A stretch of 64,000 bases of DNA, taken from the NCBI RefSeq assembly GCF_900114035.1, contig NZ_FORP01000019.1:1-64000 (forward strand). The letters run 5' to 3'. Below, piece by piece: positions 1-9,590 of the stretch (positions are counted from its first letter, which is position 1; every line of letters begins with the position of its first letter). A program made the position numbers and the translations under genes. Source of the DNA: Amycolatopsis sacchari (GTDB taxonomy: Bacteria; Actinomycetota; Actinomycetes; Mycobacteriales; Pseudonocardiaceae). Under the pieces are notes generated by a model, which was given only the letters and a program-made list of their open reading frames with translations, was not told where the DNA came from and made no database searches.

Positions 1-1
1 A

Positions 2-85
2 AAAGCCGCCATCCGCGCCCTCAAACGCCACCTCTCCGACGTCCTCTACCACGCACTCCACACCGACCACCACCACTTGACATAG
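2..85 (+). pseudogene. C-terminal tail of an IS110-family transposase (cut by window edge)
   Basis: The first 28 codons in frame 2 read as an open frame ending in TAG. They include the motif AIRALKRHLSDVLYHAL, which resembles the C-terminal end of IS110/IS116/IS902 transposases. Only the tail is in the window, so it could belong to an intact element or to a remnant. Positions 86-232 separate it from the next gene and hold nothing I can identify, and no terminal repeats are visible. The identification rests on about 25 residues. Confidence 0.5.
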
Positions 86-232
86 AAGCTTCCTGACGGC
101 GTCGCTTCGCGATGGCTTCGCCACCCTTGACCCGCCACGGTGACCGCCAAGACGGCTGGGGATCGGGGCGGGGGAGGGCGGGCGGTGGCGCCACCCCTGT
201 TGCGTTGCCCGGTTCCGGTCGGGACGTGGTCC

Positions 233-1009
233 TCAAACCGGCCGCACCGGGGCGACGACGAGGTCGCCCCGGGTGGCGGTCAGGACGTCCGCCGTGGCGC
301 CGTAGTGGCGCTGGAGTGCTTGCGGCGTCAGGACTTCCGCAGGTGTTCCCGACGCCACTACCGCGCCGTCCGACAGCAGGAGCACGTGGTCGGCGTACTG
401 CGCCGCGAACGTCAGATCGTGCAATGTGGACACCACCGTGGTGCCGTCCTCGCGGCGCAGCCGGTCGATCAGCTCCAGCAGCGCCTGCGCGTGCCCGAGG
501 TCGAGCCCGGTCGTCGGCTCGTCGAGCAGCAACAAACCCGCCCGCTGCGCCAGCACGCGCGCGAGCACGGCGCGTTGCCGTTCACCGCCGGACAGCTTGC
601 CGAGGCGGCGTCCCGCCAGCGCGGACAGGTCGAGCCTGGCGAGCACTTCGTCCACAACGGACAGATCGGCCGCGCCCTCGCGCGCGAGCGGGCGCAGGTG
701 CGGGGTGCGGCCGAGCAGGGCGTAGTCGGTCACCGTCAGCCCGTCCGGCAGCACCGGGTCCTGCGGCGCGTAACCGAGCTGCCGCGCCTTTTCCTTGCGG
801 GACAACGAGTGCACCGGCCGCCCGTCGACGAGGATCCGGCCGGCGCCGGGCAGCAGCCCCGCCATCGCCTTGAGCAGGGTCGACTTCCCGGCGCCGTTCG
901 GCCCGACGACGGCCAGCCAGCCGCCACCGCGCACCGACACGGACACGTCGCGCACGACCGGGTCCCGTTCGTACCCCGCGGACACCTTTTCCAGCCGTAG
1001 CGCGGTCAT
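233..1009 (-). CDS. ABC importer ATP-binding protein, iron-siderophore/cobalamin type
   Basis: A 258-residue cytoplasmic ATPase that powers a FecCD/BtuC-type importer. Visible motifs are Walker A GPNGAGKST (36-44), signature LSGGE (139-143), Walker B LLLDEP (160-165) and the H-loop histidine (about 197). The length is normal for a FepC/BtuD protein. The ATG overlaps the permease stop by 4 bp (ATGA), so it is translationally coupled and last in a three-gene minus-strand operon. The substrate cannot be read from the ATPase. The binding protein suggests a corrinoid or ferric siderophore. Confidence 0.93.
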   Translation of the reverse strand: MTALRLEKVSAGYERDPVVRDVSVSVRGGGWLAVVGPNGAGKSTLLKAMAGLLPGAGRILVDGRPVHSLSRKEKARQLGYAPQDPVLPDGLTVTDYALLGRTPHLRPLAREGAADLSVVDEVLARLDLSALAGRRLGKLSGGERQRAVLARVLAQRAGLLLLDEPTTGLDLGHAQALLELIDRLRREDGTTVVSTLHDLTFAAQYADHVLLLSDGAVVASGTPAEVLTPQALQRHYGATADVLTATRGDLVVAPVRPV

Positions 1010-2031
1010 GACACCTTCCCCCGCGAAGAACGCAGCACCGCCACGAAGAACGGCGCCCCGGCGAACGCGGTCACCACGCCCAGCGGCAGCTCGCCCGGCA
1101 TGATCGTGCGCGCCACCTGGTCCGCCGCGATCAGGAACACCGCTCCGCCCAGCAGCGAAAGCGGGACCACCACGCGGTAACTGGCCCCGGCGAGCAGCCG
1201 CACCACGTGGGGCACCACGATGCCGACGAACCCGATCAGCCCGCTCACCGACACCGCCGCCGCCGTCGCCAGCGAGGCCGCCGCGAGCAGCAGCAGCCGG
1301 ACGCGCGCGGGGTGGACGCCGAGCGACTCGGCTTCGGCGTCGCCGAGGGACAGCACGTCGAGCAGGCGCGCCGAAACGCACAGGATCACCGCCGCCACCG
1401 CGATGTAGGGCAGCGCGATGAGCACCTCCCGCCAGCCACTGACGTTCAGCCCGCCCAGCAGCCACGTGTACACCTGCCGGATCGTCTCCGTGTTGAGCTG
1501 CTGCGCGAACGTCTGCACCGCGGACAGGAACGACCCCACCGCGACCCCGGCGAGCAGCAGCGTCCCCGTGCCACGCCCGGCCGAACGGCCGAGCAGCCAC
1601 GACAGCCCCACACCGCCGAGCGCGCCCGCGAAGGCGGCGGGCGGCACCCAGCCGCCGGGATCCGGCGTGACGACGACCACGATCGTCGCCGCCATCCCCG
1701 CCCCCGCCGCCGCGCCCAGCAGGTACGGGTCGGCCAGCGGGTTGCGGAACACGCCCTGGAACGTCGCGCCCGACATGGCGAGCGCGGCGCCGACGAGCCC
1801 CGCGAGCAGCACCCTGGGCACGCGCAGCTGCCAGACGATCGCCGCTTCCCTTGCCGTCAACGGAGAACGGCCGCCCGTGACCTCCGCCACGAGCTCGCCC
1901 AGCACCCTTCGCCAGCCCAGGTCCGCGGCTCCGATGAGGACCGCGAGCGCGAGCACCACCAGCAGGACGAGGACCGCGACGACCACGACCCACGGGCGCA
2001 GCCGGGTGACGTGCGTCCTACTTGCCCGCAT
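1006..2031 (-). CDS. FecCD/BtuC-family ABC importer permease
   Basis: A 341-residue polytopic membrane protein with the hallmarks of the FecCD/BtuC family. The segment RVPRVLLAGLVGAALAMSGA is followed by FQGVFRNPLADPYLLG, and near the C-terminus comes GLIGFVGIVVPHVVRL, the cytoplasmic coupling region. About nine or ten hydrophobic segments are visible. It overlaps the binding-protein gene upstream by 14 bp and the ATPase gene downstream by 4 bp, so all three are one transcription unit. One permease gene per operon implies a homodimer. Confidence 0.93.
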   Translation of the reverse strand: MRASRTHVTRLRPWVVVVAVLVLLVVLALAVLIGAADLGWRRVLGELVAEVTGGRSPLTAREAAIVWQLRVPRVLLAGLVGAALAMSGATFQGVFRNPLADPYLLGAAAGAGMAATIVVVVTPDPGGWVPPAAFAGALGGVGLSWLLGRSAGRGTGTLLLAGVAVGSFLSAVQTFAQQLNTETIRQVYTWLLGGLNVSGWREVLIALPYIAVAAVILCVSARLLDVLSLGDAEAESLGVHPARVRLLLLAAASLATAAAVSVSGLIGFVGIVVPHVVRLLAGASYRVVVPLSLLGGAVFLIAADQVARTIMPGELPLGVVTAFAGAPFFVAVLRSSRGKVS

Positions 2032-2935
2032 CGGTCACGGCGGCCGAGACCGCCCGGACGAGTTCGACGACCCGCGGGCTCCACCGGGACGCGATGTCGT
2101 CGTCGAGCGGGAACACGTGCCCCTCCTTCACGGCGGTCAGCGTGTTCCACCCCGGGCGCGCGCCGACGGTCTGCGCGTTCTGCCCGCAGCACCTCGTGTC
2201 GGCGAGGAAAACGAGATCCGGGTCGGCCTGCAAAATGCGTTCTGCAGAAAGCTGGGGATAGCCGCCGGAAATCGACGGGTCGTTCCCGTCCGCGATGTTC
2301 GTCAGCCCGAAGCGCGCGAGCACCTGGCCGATGAAGGTCTTCGACGTCGCGCTGTAGTAGGTCTGGTCCAGCTCGTAGTAGAAGCTCAAGGGCCGCACCG
2401 GTTTCGGCGTGTCGGCCACGATCCGGTCGACGTCGGCGCGGGTCTGCCTGGCCAGGCTCTCGCCCTCGGCCTGGTGCCCGGTCGCGCGCCCGAGCTGCAC
2501 GAACTCGTCGTACGCCTCGTCGAGGGTCTTCGCGTCGGGCATGACCAGCGTCTTCGTGCCGGTCTTGGCCAGCGCCGCGGCGAGGCCCGTCGTGTCGGCG
2601 GACGCGACGACCAGGTCGGGCCGGTAGCTCGCGATCGCCTCCGGATCGGGGCTGAGCGCGGAAAGCGACGTGTGCGGCGCCTGTGCCGGGTAGTCGGACT
2701 GCGAGTCGACGGCGACCACCTGCGGGCCCGCACCCAGCGCGAACAGGGTTTCGGTCGCGGACGGGGACAGCGACACGATCCGGGTGGGCCGGGCCGGGAT
2801 GGTCACCTGGCCGATCGTCACCGGGAAGCTCGCCTCGGTGTCGGGTGCGGCGTTCGACGCCTCGTCCTGCGGGTGCGAAGCGCAAGCGGAGAGTACGAGC
2901 AACAGCACGAGCAGTAGCGGGAACCTGCGCGTCAT
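2018..2935 (-). CDS. Periplasmic-binding lipoprotein of the importer (BtuF/FecB-like)
   Basis: A 305-residue solute-binding lipoprotein. The chosen ATG gives MTRRFPLLLVLLLVLSAC, a signal peptide with lipobox LSAC and lipidated Cys18. The longer open frame upstream would bury this signal, so it was rejected. RIVSLSPSATETLFALGAG is the typical first strand-helix unit of BtuF-like class III binding proteins, and a helical linker separates two lobes. Such proteins capture corrinoids, haem or siderophores at the cell surface and deliver them to the permease. First gene of the operon. I looked for the B12-box GCCACTG of a cobalamin riboswitch in the leader and did not find it. Confidence 0.9.
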   Translation of the reverse strand: MTRRFPLLLVLLLVLSACASHPQDEASNAAPDTEASFPVTIGQVTIPARPTRIVSLSPSATETLFALGAGPQVVAVDSQSDYPAQAPHTSLSALSPDPEAIASYRPDLVVASADTTGLAAALAKTGTKTLVMPDAKTLDEAYDEFVQLGRATGHQAEGESLARQTRADVDRIVADTPKPVRPLSFYYELDQTYYSATSKTFIGQVLARFGLTNIADGNDPSISGGYPQLSAERILQADPDLVFLADTRCCGQNAQTVGARPGWNTLTAVKEGHVFPLDDDIASRWSPRVVELVRAVSAAVTDAGK

Positions 2936-3363
2936 GAGACCTCTGTCAAGCGGGGGTTGGTGCGCGGCAGGCGGACCCGGCCGGACCGGACACAGCGTGT
3001 CGAAGTGATCACCCCGCGCGTTGTCGCCTTCCGCGCGTCCCTGGTCGGCAAGCCGCTGACCAGCGTGAGGAACGCTACCACCGCGAGAACTGGCCGGTTC
3101 CGGCAATGCTCACGTAATCTTGACGGGATCCGCGTGACCTACCCTGGAGCCGTTCCTCCCCGGAACGAGCGCATCAAGAACGAAGTCGTTCGCCGCAGCC
3201 AGATCGTTACCTCTCCGAGAAGAAAATCTCCTCTGCGAGAGGGTGCTGTCGTGTTTCCTGGGTGTTAAGGTCGCGCTAATCAGCGGGCCATCGTCGTCCC
3301 GAGCACAGCAGGACCGGGGGAACTTTCCGAACTGAGCACGACGACGACGAAGGAGGTCCCCGC
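2936..3363. promoter_or_regulatory. 428-bp divergent intergenic region ahead of gltB, with three palindromes
   Basis: Besides the hairpin at 3035-3075, the gltB side holds GAACGA-AG-TCGTTC (3178-3191), GAGA-N6-TCTC (3217-3230) and CCTCT-GCG-AGAGG (3230-3242). The last two sit inside the outer pair CTCTC/GAGAG. GTTAC-N6-GAGAA at 3206-3221 loosely resembles a GlnR site (GTnAC-N6-GaAAC). A plausible -10 TAAGGT lies at 3266-3271, and TTGACG at 3120-3125 with TACCCT at 3140-3145 is too closely spaced for a standard promoter. The gltB ribosome-binding site AAGGAGG ends about seven bases before its ATG. Control of gltB by nitrogen status is plausible but unproven here. Confidence 0.35.
3035..3075. 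other. Imperfect long stem-loop in the leader of the importer operon
   Basis: CTGGTC (3041-3046) pairs with GACCAG (3058-3063), and GCGTCC (3035-3040) pairs with GGAACGC (3069-3075) with one bulged base. Together they make a two-tier hairpin between the divergent importer operon and gltB. It lies 100-140 bases upstream of the binding-protein start, in its probable 5' leader. It may be an RNA structure or an operator. No known riboswitch consensus was recognised. Confidence 0.3.
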
Positions 3364-6300
3364 ATGATCTTCTCCGCCAACCCGGGCAAGCAGGGTCTGT
3401 ACGACCCGGCCATGGAACAGGACTCCTGCGGTGTCGCCATGGTGGCCGACATCCGCGGGCGGAGTTCGCACAGCATCGTCACCGACGGCTTGACGGCGTT
3501 GATGAACCTCGACCACCGCGGCGCCGCGGGGGCAGAGCCGACCTCGGGTGACGGTGCCGGGATCCTGGTGCAGCTGCCGGACGGGCTGCTGCGCGAGGTG
3601 ACCGGTTTCGCCTTGCCCGAGCCGGATGCCCAGGGGCGGCACCGGTACGCGGCGGGGATCGCGTTCCTGCCCGCGGAGGTGGAGCAGCGGGCCAAGGCCG
3701 TGTCGCTGATCGAGCGGCTGGCCGAGGAGGAGGGCCTGGACGTGCTCGGCTGGCGCGAGGTGCCCGCCGACGCGGACGCCGCGGACATCGGGCCGACCGC
3801 GCGCTCGGTGATGCCGCACTTCTCGATGCTCTTCGTGGCGGGCAAGGCGGACGCCGACGGTGTCCGTCCCGCCGGGATCGACCTGGACCGGCTCGCGTTC
3901 TGCCTGCGCAAGCGCGTGGAGCACGAGAGCGTCGTCGCGGAGTGCGGCACGTACTTCCCGTCGCTGTCGGCGCGAACGCTGGTGTACAAGGGAATGGTGA
4001 CGCCGGAGCAGCTGCCGGCGTTCTTCGCCGACCTGCGTGACGAGCGGCTCACGTCCGCGATCGCCTTGGTGCACAGCCGGTTCTCCACCAACACCTTCCC
4101 GTCGTGGCCGCTGGCGCACCCCTTCCGCTACGTCGCGCACAACGGCGAGATCAACACCGTCCGCGGCAACCGCAACCGCATGCGGGCCCGCGAGGCGCTG
4201 CTGGAGTCCGACCTGATCCCCGGCGACCTTTCGCGCCTGTACCCGATCTGCTCGCCGGAGGCCTCGGACTCCGCCTCCTTCGACGAGGTGCTGGAGCTGC
4301 TGCACCTGGGCGGCCGCAGCCTGCCGCACGCGGTGCTGATGATGATCCCGGAGGCGTGGGAGAACCACGCGACGATGGATCCGGAGCGCCGCGCGTTCTA
4401 CCAGTTCCACTCGAACCTGATGGAGCCGTGGGACGGCCCGGCGTGCGTCACCTTCACCGACGGCACGCTCGTCGGCGCGGTGCTCGACCGCAACGGGCTG
4501 CGTCCCGCGCGCTGGTGGCGCACCGCCGACGACCGCGTGGTGCTGGCCAGCGAGGCCGGTGTCCTGGACGTACCGCCGGACAAGGTGGTCGCGAAGGGAC
4601 GGCTCAAGCCGGGCCGGATGTTCCTCGTGGACACCGGCGAGGGCAAGCTCGTCGCCGACGACGAGATCAAGTCGGCGCTCGCCCGGCAGCAGCCGTACGG
4701 CGAGTGGGTGCACGCGGGCCTGCTGCAGCTGGCGGACCTGCCCGACCGCGATCACGTGACGCAGAGCCATGATTCGGTGCTGCGGCGCCAGCTTTCCTTC
4801 GGCTACAGCGAGGAGGAGCTGAAGATCCTGCTCGCGCCGATGGCGCAGAAGGGCGCGGAGCCGATCGGCTCGATGGGCACCGACACCCCGCCCGCGGTGC
4901 TGTCCAAGCGGTCCCGCCAGCTCTACGACTACTTCAAGCAGAACTTCGCGCAGGTGACCAACCCGCCGCTGGACGCGATCCGCGAGGAGCTGGTCACCTC
5001 CATGAGCCGGATCATGGGCCCCGAGCGCAACCTGCTCGACCCGGGACCGGCGTCGTGCCGGCACATCGAGCTGCCGTACCCGGTCATCGACAACGACGAG
5101 CTCGCCAAGCTCATCCACATCAACGACGACGGCGACCTGCCGGGCTTCGCCTGCACCGTCCTGTCCGGACTGTTCGAAGTGGACGGTGGCGGCAAGGCGC
5201 TGGCGGAGGCGGTCGAGCGCGTGCGCCGCGAGGCGTCCGAGGCGATCGCGGCCGGTGCGCGCACGCTCGTGCTGTCCGACCGCGACTCCGACCACCGGAT
5301 GGCGCCGATCCCGTCGCTGCTGCTGGTCTCCGCCGTGCACCACCACCTGGTGCGCACCAAGGAGCGGCTGCGCGTCGCGCTCGTCGTGGAGTCCGGTGAC
5401 GCCCGCGAGGTGCACCACATCGCGCTGCTGCTCGGTTACGGCGCGGCGGCGGTGAACCCGTACCTGGCGTTCGAGACCATCGAGGACCTGATCAACCAGG
5501 GCATGCTCACCGGCATCGAGCCGCGGCAGGCCGTGCGCAACTACGTCAAGGCGCTCGTCAAGGGCGTGCAGAAGATCATGTCCAAGATGGGCATCTCGAC
5601 GGTGTCCGCCTACACGGCGGCGCAGGTGTTCGAGTGCCTCGGGCTGTCGCAGGACGTGCTGGACGAGTACTTCACCGGCACCGTGTCGAAGCTCGGCGGC
5701 GTCGGGCTGGACGTGCTGGCCGAAGAGGTCGCGATGCGGCACCGCCGCGCGTACCCGGACAACCCGACCGACCGCGTGCACCGCAGGCTGGACACCGGCG
5801 GCGAGTACGCCTACCGCCGCGAGGGCGAGCTGCACCTGTTCACGCCGGAGACGGTGTTCCTGCTGCAGCACGCCTCCAAGACCCGGCGAGACGAGGCGTA
5901 CCGCGCGTACACCGAGGAGGTGCACCGCCTCGCCCGCGAAGGCGGCGCGCTGCGCGGGATGTTCAAGTTCAAGCAGGGCGACCGTGAACCGGTCCCCATC
6001 GACGAGGTCGAGTCCATCGAGTCGATCTGCAAGCGCTTCAACACCGGTGCCATGTCGTACGGCTCGATCTCGGCCGAGGCGCACCAGACGCTCGCGATCG
6101 CGATGAACCGCATCGGCGGCCGGTCCAACACCGGTGAGGGTGGCGAGGACCCCGAGCGCCTGTACGACCCGGAGCGCCGCAGCGCGATCAAGCAGGTCGC
6201 GAGTGGACGGTTCGGTGTGACGAGCGAGTACCTGGTCAACGCCGACGACATCCAGATCAAGATGGCGCAGGGCGCGAAGCCCGGCGAGGGCGGCCAGCTG

Positions 6301-7935
6301 CCGCCGAACAAGGTGTACCCGTGGATCGCGCGCACCCGGCATTCGACGCCGGGCGTCGGCCTCATCTCGCCGCCGCCGCACCACGACATCTACTCCATCG
6401 AGGACCTGGCGCAGCTGATCCACGACCTGAAGAACGCCAACGAGAAGGCCCGCATCCACGTGAAGCTGGTGTCCTCGCTCGGCGTCGGCACGGTCGCGGC
6501 CGGTGTGTCCAAGGCGCACGCGGACGTCGTGCTGATCTCCGGGCACGACGGCGGCACCGGTGCCTCCCCGATGAACTCGCTCAAGCACGCGGGCACGCCG
6601 TGGGAGATCGGCCTGGCCGAGACGCAGCAGACGCTGATGCTCAACGGCCTGCGTGACCGCATCACCGTGCAGGTGGACGGCGCGATGAAGACCGGGCGCG
6701 ACGTGGTGGTCGCGGCGCTGCTCGGGGCCGAGGAGTACGGCTTCGCGACCGCGCCGCTCATCGTCGCGGGCTGCATCATGATGCGCGTGTGCCACCTGGA
6801 CACCTGCCCGGTCGGCGTCGCGACGCAGAACCCGGACCTGCGCAAGCGGTACACCGGGCAGGCCGAGCACGTCGTGAACTACTTCCGGTTCGTGGCGCAG
6901 GAAGTGCGGGAAACCCTTGCCGCACTGGGCTTCCGCACGCTCGACGAGGCGATCGGCCGGGCCGACGTGCTCGACGTCGACGAGGCCGTGGAGCACTGGA
7001 AGGCCAAGGGCCTCGACCTGAAGCCGATCTTCGAGGTCCCGACCGAGACCCCGTACGGCGGAGCGCGGCGCAAGGTCCGCGAGCAGGACCACGGCCTGGA
7101 GCACGCGCTGGACCGCACGCTCATCCAGCTCGCCGAGGCGGCGCTGGAGGACGCGCACCCGGTGCGCCTGGAACTGCCGGTGCGCAACGTGAACCGGACG
7201 GTCGGCACACTGCTCGGGTCGGAGATCACGCGCCGCTACGGCGGCGAGGGCCTGCCCGACGGCACGATCCACGTGCGGCTCCTGGGGTCGGCCGGGCAGT
7301 CGCTCGGCGCGTTCCTGCCGCGTGGCGTGACGCTGGAAATGGTGGGCGACGCCAACGACTACGTCGGCAAGGGACTGTCGGGCGGGCGGATCATCGTGCG
7401 CCCGCACCCGGACGCGACCTTCGCCGCGGAGCGGCAGGTGATCGCGGGCAACACGCTCGCCTACGGCGCGACCGGCGGCGAGATGTTCCTGCGCGGCCAG
7501 GTCGGCGAGCGGTTCTGCGTCCGCAACTCCGGTGCCACGGTCGTCGCCGAGGGCGTGGGCGACCACGCGTTCGAGTACATGACCGGCGGCCGGGCCGTGG
7601 TGCTCGGGCCGACGGGGCGGAACGTGGCGGCCGGTATGTCGGGCGGGATCGCCTACGTGCTGGACCTCGACCACGCGCGGGTCAACGACGAGATGGTCGA
7701 CCTGCTCCCGCTGGAGCCGGAGGACCTGAGCTGGCTCAAGGAAATCGTGACGCGGCACCACGAGCTGACCCGCTCGACCGTCGCCGCGTCGCTGCTCGGC
7801 GACTGGCCACGGCGGTCGGCGTCGTTCACGAAGGTCATGCCGCGCGACTACGCGCGCGTGCTGCAGGCGATGAAGACGGCGAAGGCAACGGGGCGCGACG
7901 TCGACGAGGCAGTGATGGAGGCTGCTAATGGCTGA
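3364..7935 (+). CDS. gltB: Glutamate synthase (NADPH) large subunit
   Basis: A 1523-residue enzyme, the usual GltB length. It transfers the amide of glutamine to 2-oxoglutarate, the second half of the GS-GOGAT cycle. [10 protein letters not shown] places the N-terminal nucleophile at Cys22, so a 21-residue propeptide would be removed. The glutaminase domain is followed by the FMN/2-oxoglutarate domain. The [3Fe-4S] cysteines are in the segment [15 protein letters not shown], and the C-terminal GXGXG beta-helix repeats are present (for example [17 protein letters not shown]). AAGGAGG supports the ATG. It overlaps gltD by 8 bp, so expression is coupled. Confidence 0.98.
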   Translation: MIFSANPGKQGLYDPAMEQDSCGVAMVADIRGRSSHSIVTDGLTALMNLDHRGAAGAEPTSGDGAGILVQLPDGLLREVTGFALPEPDAQGRHRYAAGIAFLPAEVEQRAKAVSLIERLAEEEGLDVLGWREVPADADAADIGPTARSVMPHFSMLFVAGKADADGVRPAGIDLDRLAFCLRKRVEHESVVAECGTYFPSLSARTLVYKGMVTPEQLPAFFADLRDERLTSAIALVHSRFSTNTFPSWPLAHPFRYVAHNGEINTVRGNRNRMRAREALLESDLIPGDLSRLYPICSPEASDSASFDEVLELLHLGGRSLPHAVLMMIPEAWENHATMDPERRAFYQFHSNLMEPWDGPACVTFTDGTLVGAVLDRNGLRPARWWRTADDRVVLASEAGVLDVPPDKVVAKGRLKPGRMFLVDTGEGKLVADDEIKSALARQQPYGEWVHAGLLQLADLPDRDHVTQSHDSVLRRQLSFGYSEEELKILLAPMAQKGAEPIGSMGTDTPPAVLSKRSRQLYDYFKQNFAQVTNPPLDAIREELVTSMSRIMGPERNLLDPGPASCRHIELPYPVIDNDELAKLIHINDDGDLPGFACTVLSGLFEVDGGGKALAEAVERVRREASEAIAAGARTLVLSDRDSDHRMAPIPSLLLVSAVHHHLVRTKERLRVALVVESGDAREVHHIALLLGYGAAAVNPYLAFETIEDLINQGMLTGIEPRQAVRNYVKALVKGVQKIMSKMGISTVSAYTAAQVFECLGLSQDVLDEYFTGTVSKLGGVGLDVLAEEVAMRHRRAYPDNPTDRVHRRLDTGGEYAYRREGELHLFTPETVFLLQHASKTRRDEAYRAYTEEVHRLAREGGALRGMFKFKQGDREPVPIDEVESIESICKRFNTGAMSYGSISAEAHQTLAIAMNRIGGRSNTGEGGEDPERLYDPERRSAIKQVASGRFGVTSEYLVNADDIQIKMAQGAKPGEGGQLPPNKVYPWIARTRHSTPGVGLISPPPHHDIYSIEDLAQLIHDLKNANEKARIHVKLVSSLGVGTVAAGVSKAHADVVLISGHDGGTGASPMNSLKHAGTPWEIGLAETQQTLMLNGLRDRITVQVDGAMKTGRDVVVAALLGAEEYGFATAPLIVAGCIMMRVCHLDTCPVGVATQNPDLRKRYTGQAEHVVNYFRFVAQEVRETLAALGFRTLDEAIGRADVLDVDEAVEHWKAKGLDLKPIFEVPTETPYGGARRKVREQDHGLEHALDRTLIQLAEAALEDAHPVRLELPVRNVNRTVGTLLGSEITRRYGGEGLPDGTIHVRLLGSAGQSLGAFLPRGVTLEMVGDANDYVGKGLSGGRIIVRPHPDATFAAERQVIAGNTLAYGATGGEMFLRGQVGERFCVRNSGATVVAEGVGDHAFEYMTGGRAVVLGPTGRNVAAGMSGGIAYVLDLDHARVNDEMVDLLPLEPEDLSWLKEIVTRHHELTRSTVAASLLGDWPRRSASFTKVMPRDYARVLQAMKTAKATGRDVDEAVMEAANG

Positions 7936-9433
7936 CCCCCGCGGTTTTCTCAAGTTCGAGCGCGAGGAGCCGAAGAAGCGCCCGCGTGACGAGCGCGTGC
8001 ACGACTGGCGCGAGGTCTACGCGTACACCTCCTCGGAGGAGCGCAACAAGAAGGTGCGCACGCAGGCCACGCGCTGCATGGACTGCGGCATCCCGTTCTG
8101 CCACTCCGGTAGTTCCGGCTGCCCGCTGGGCAACCTGATCCCGGAGTGGAACGACCTCGTGCGCCAGGGCCACTGGGCCGCGGCGAGCGACCGGCTGCAC
8201 GCGACCAACAACTTCCCCGAGTTCACCGGGAAGCTGTGCCCCGCGCCGTGCGAGGCGGGCTGCACGCTGTCGATCTCGCCGCTGTCGGGCGGGCCCGTCG
8301 CGATCAAGCAGGTCGAGGCGACGATCGCCGACCAGTCCTGGGAAATGGGCATCGTGGAGCCGCAGGTCGCCGAGGTGTCCTCGGGGCAGCGGGTCGCGGT
8401 CGTCGGTTCCGGGCCGGCGGGTCTCGCGGCGGCGCAGCAGCTGACGCGCGCCGGGCACGAGGTGACCGTGTACGAGCGGGACGACCGGCTCGGCGGGCTG
8501 CTGCGTTACGGCATCCCCGAGTTCAAGATGGAGAAGAAGCACCTCGACCGCCGTCTGGCGCAGTTGCGCAAGGAGGGCACGAAGTTCGTCACCGGCTGCG
8601 AGGTCGGCGTGGACCTGACGGTCGAGGAGCTGCAGGCCCGGCACGACGCGGTGGTGCTGGCGGTCGGCGCGCTGCGAGGCCGTGACGACACGACGACGCC
8701 GGGGCGCGAGCTCAAGGGTGTCCACCTCGCGATGGAGCACCTCGTGCAGGCGAACAAGCAGTGCGAGGGCGACGGGCCGCCGGAGATCGACGCGAAGGGC
8801 AAGCACGTCATCGTGATCGGCGGCGGTGACACCGGCGCCGACTGCTACGGCACCGCGACCCGGCAGGGCGCGCTGTCGGTGACGCAGCTGGACCAGTACC
8901 CGATGCCGCCCACCACGCGTGACGACGAGCGTTCGCCGTGGCCGACGTGGCCGTACATCCTGCGCACCTACCCGGCGCACGAGGAGGGTGGCGAGCGCCT
9001 GTTCGGGGTCGCCGTGAAGCGGTTCGTGGGCGACGAGAACGGGCACGTGCGGGCGATCGAGCTGCAGAAGGTGCGCGTCTCGCGCGACGAGTCGGGGCGG
9101 CGGCAGGTCCTCCCGGTGAGCGACGAGGTCGAGGAGATCCCGGCGGACCTGGTGCTGCTGGCGATCGGGTTCGAGGGCGTCGAGGAGATGCGCCTGCTGG
9201 ACGACCTGGGCATCGAGCTGAACCGGCAGGGCCGCATCACGTGTGGCGCGGACTGGCAGACCGACGCCCCCGGCGTCTTCGTCTGCGGTGACGCCCACCG
9301 CGGCGCTTCCCTCGTCGTGTGGGCGATCGCGGAGGGCCGCTCGGTGGCGAACGCCGTCGACGCGTACCTGACGGGCGCCTCGGACCTCCCCGCACCCGTG
9401 CACCCCACGGCGCTGCCGCTCGCGGTGGTCTAG
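7928..9433 (+). CDS. gltD: Glutamate synthase (NADPH) small subunit
   Basis: A 501-residue iron-sulfur flavoprotein that oxidises NADPH and passes electrons to GltB. The N-terminal cysteine clusters CMDCGIPFC and CPAPCEAGC bind [4Fe-4S] centres. [12 protein letters not shown] is the FAD-binding Rossmann motif, GGGDTGADC the NADPH-binding motif, and [19 protein letters not shown] the second FAD contact. The ATG lies inside the end of gltB. The transcript ends at the strong hairpin 19 bp after the stop codon. Confidence 0.98.
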   Translation: MADPRGFLKFEREEPKKRPRDERVHDWREVYAYTSSEERNKKVRTQATRCMDCGIPFCHSGSSGCPLGNLIPEWNDLVRQGHWAAASDRLHATNNFPEFTGKLCPAPCEAGCTLSISPLSGGPVAIKQVEATIADQSWEMGIVEPQVAEVSSGQRVAVVGSGPAGLAAAQQLTRAGHEVTVYERDDRLGGLLRYGIPEFKMEKKHLDRRLAQLRKEGTKFVTGCEVGVDLTVEELQARHDAVVLAVGALRGRDDTTTPGRELKGVHLAMEHLVQANKQCEGDGPPEIDAKGKHVIVIGGGDTGADCYGTATRQGALSVTQLDQYPMPPTTRDDERSPWPTWPYILRTYPAHEEGGERLFGVAVKRFVGDENGHVRAIELQKVRVSRDESGRRQVLPVSDEVEEIPADLVLLAIGFEGVEEMRLLDDLGIELNRQGRITCGADWQTDAPGVFVCGDAHRGASLVVWAIAEGRSVANAVDAYLTGASDLPAPVHPTALPLAVV

Positions 9434-9451
9434 CGCCAACCCCCGATCCGA

Positions 9452-9486
9452 CGGGCACCCGGCAATGGCGCCGGGTGCCCGTTTTT
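9452..9486 (+). terminator. Rho-independent terminator of gltBD
   Basis: A perfect 12-bp GC-rich stem, CGGGCACCCGGC (9452-9463) with GCCGGGTGCCCG (9470-9481), has a six-base loop and is followed directly by TTTTT (9482-9486). It begins 18 bases after the gltD stop. A T-tract this clean is uncommon in high-GC genomes. Confidence 0.92.
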
Positions 9487-9590
9487 CGTGTCTCAGCGAA
9501 CTCTCAGCAGTGAGCGCGCACACGTGGCGGCGCGTCATGAACGCCGGTTCACTGGCGTCGTTCACAGGGGCGTTCTTCTCAGGGGTGAAA

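Noticed and set aside
2936-3120. Possible cobalamin riboswitch before the BtuF-like gene
   Set aside because: The nearly invariant GCCACTG and B12-box sequences are missing, and only a simple two-tier hairpin is present.
3280-7953. 1557-residue minus-strand open frame opposite gltB
   Set aside because: Antisense shadow of gltB caused by high GC; composition is His/Arg/Leu/Val-rich with no domain, while the plus strand is an unmistakable GltB.
9465-9590. N-terminal extension of the MMPL protein
   Set aside because: It would start inside the gltD terminator hairpin; the ATG at 9591 has a ribosome-binding site and begins the family sequence.
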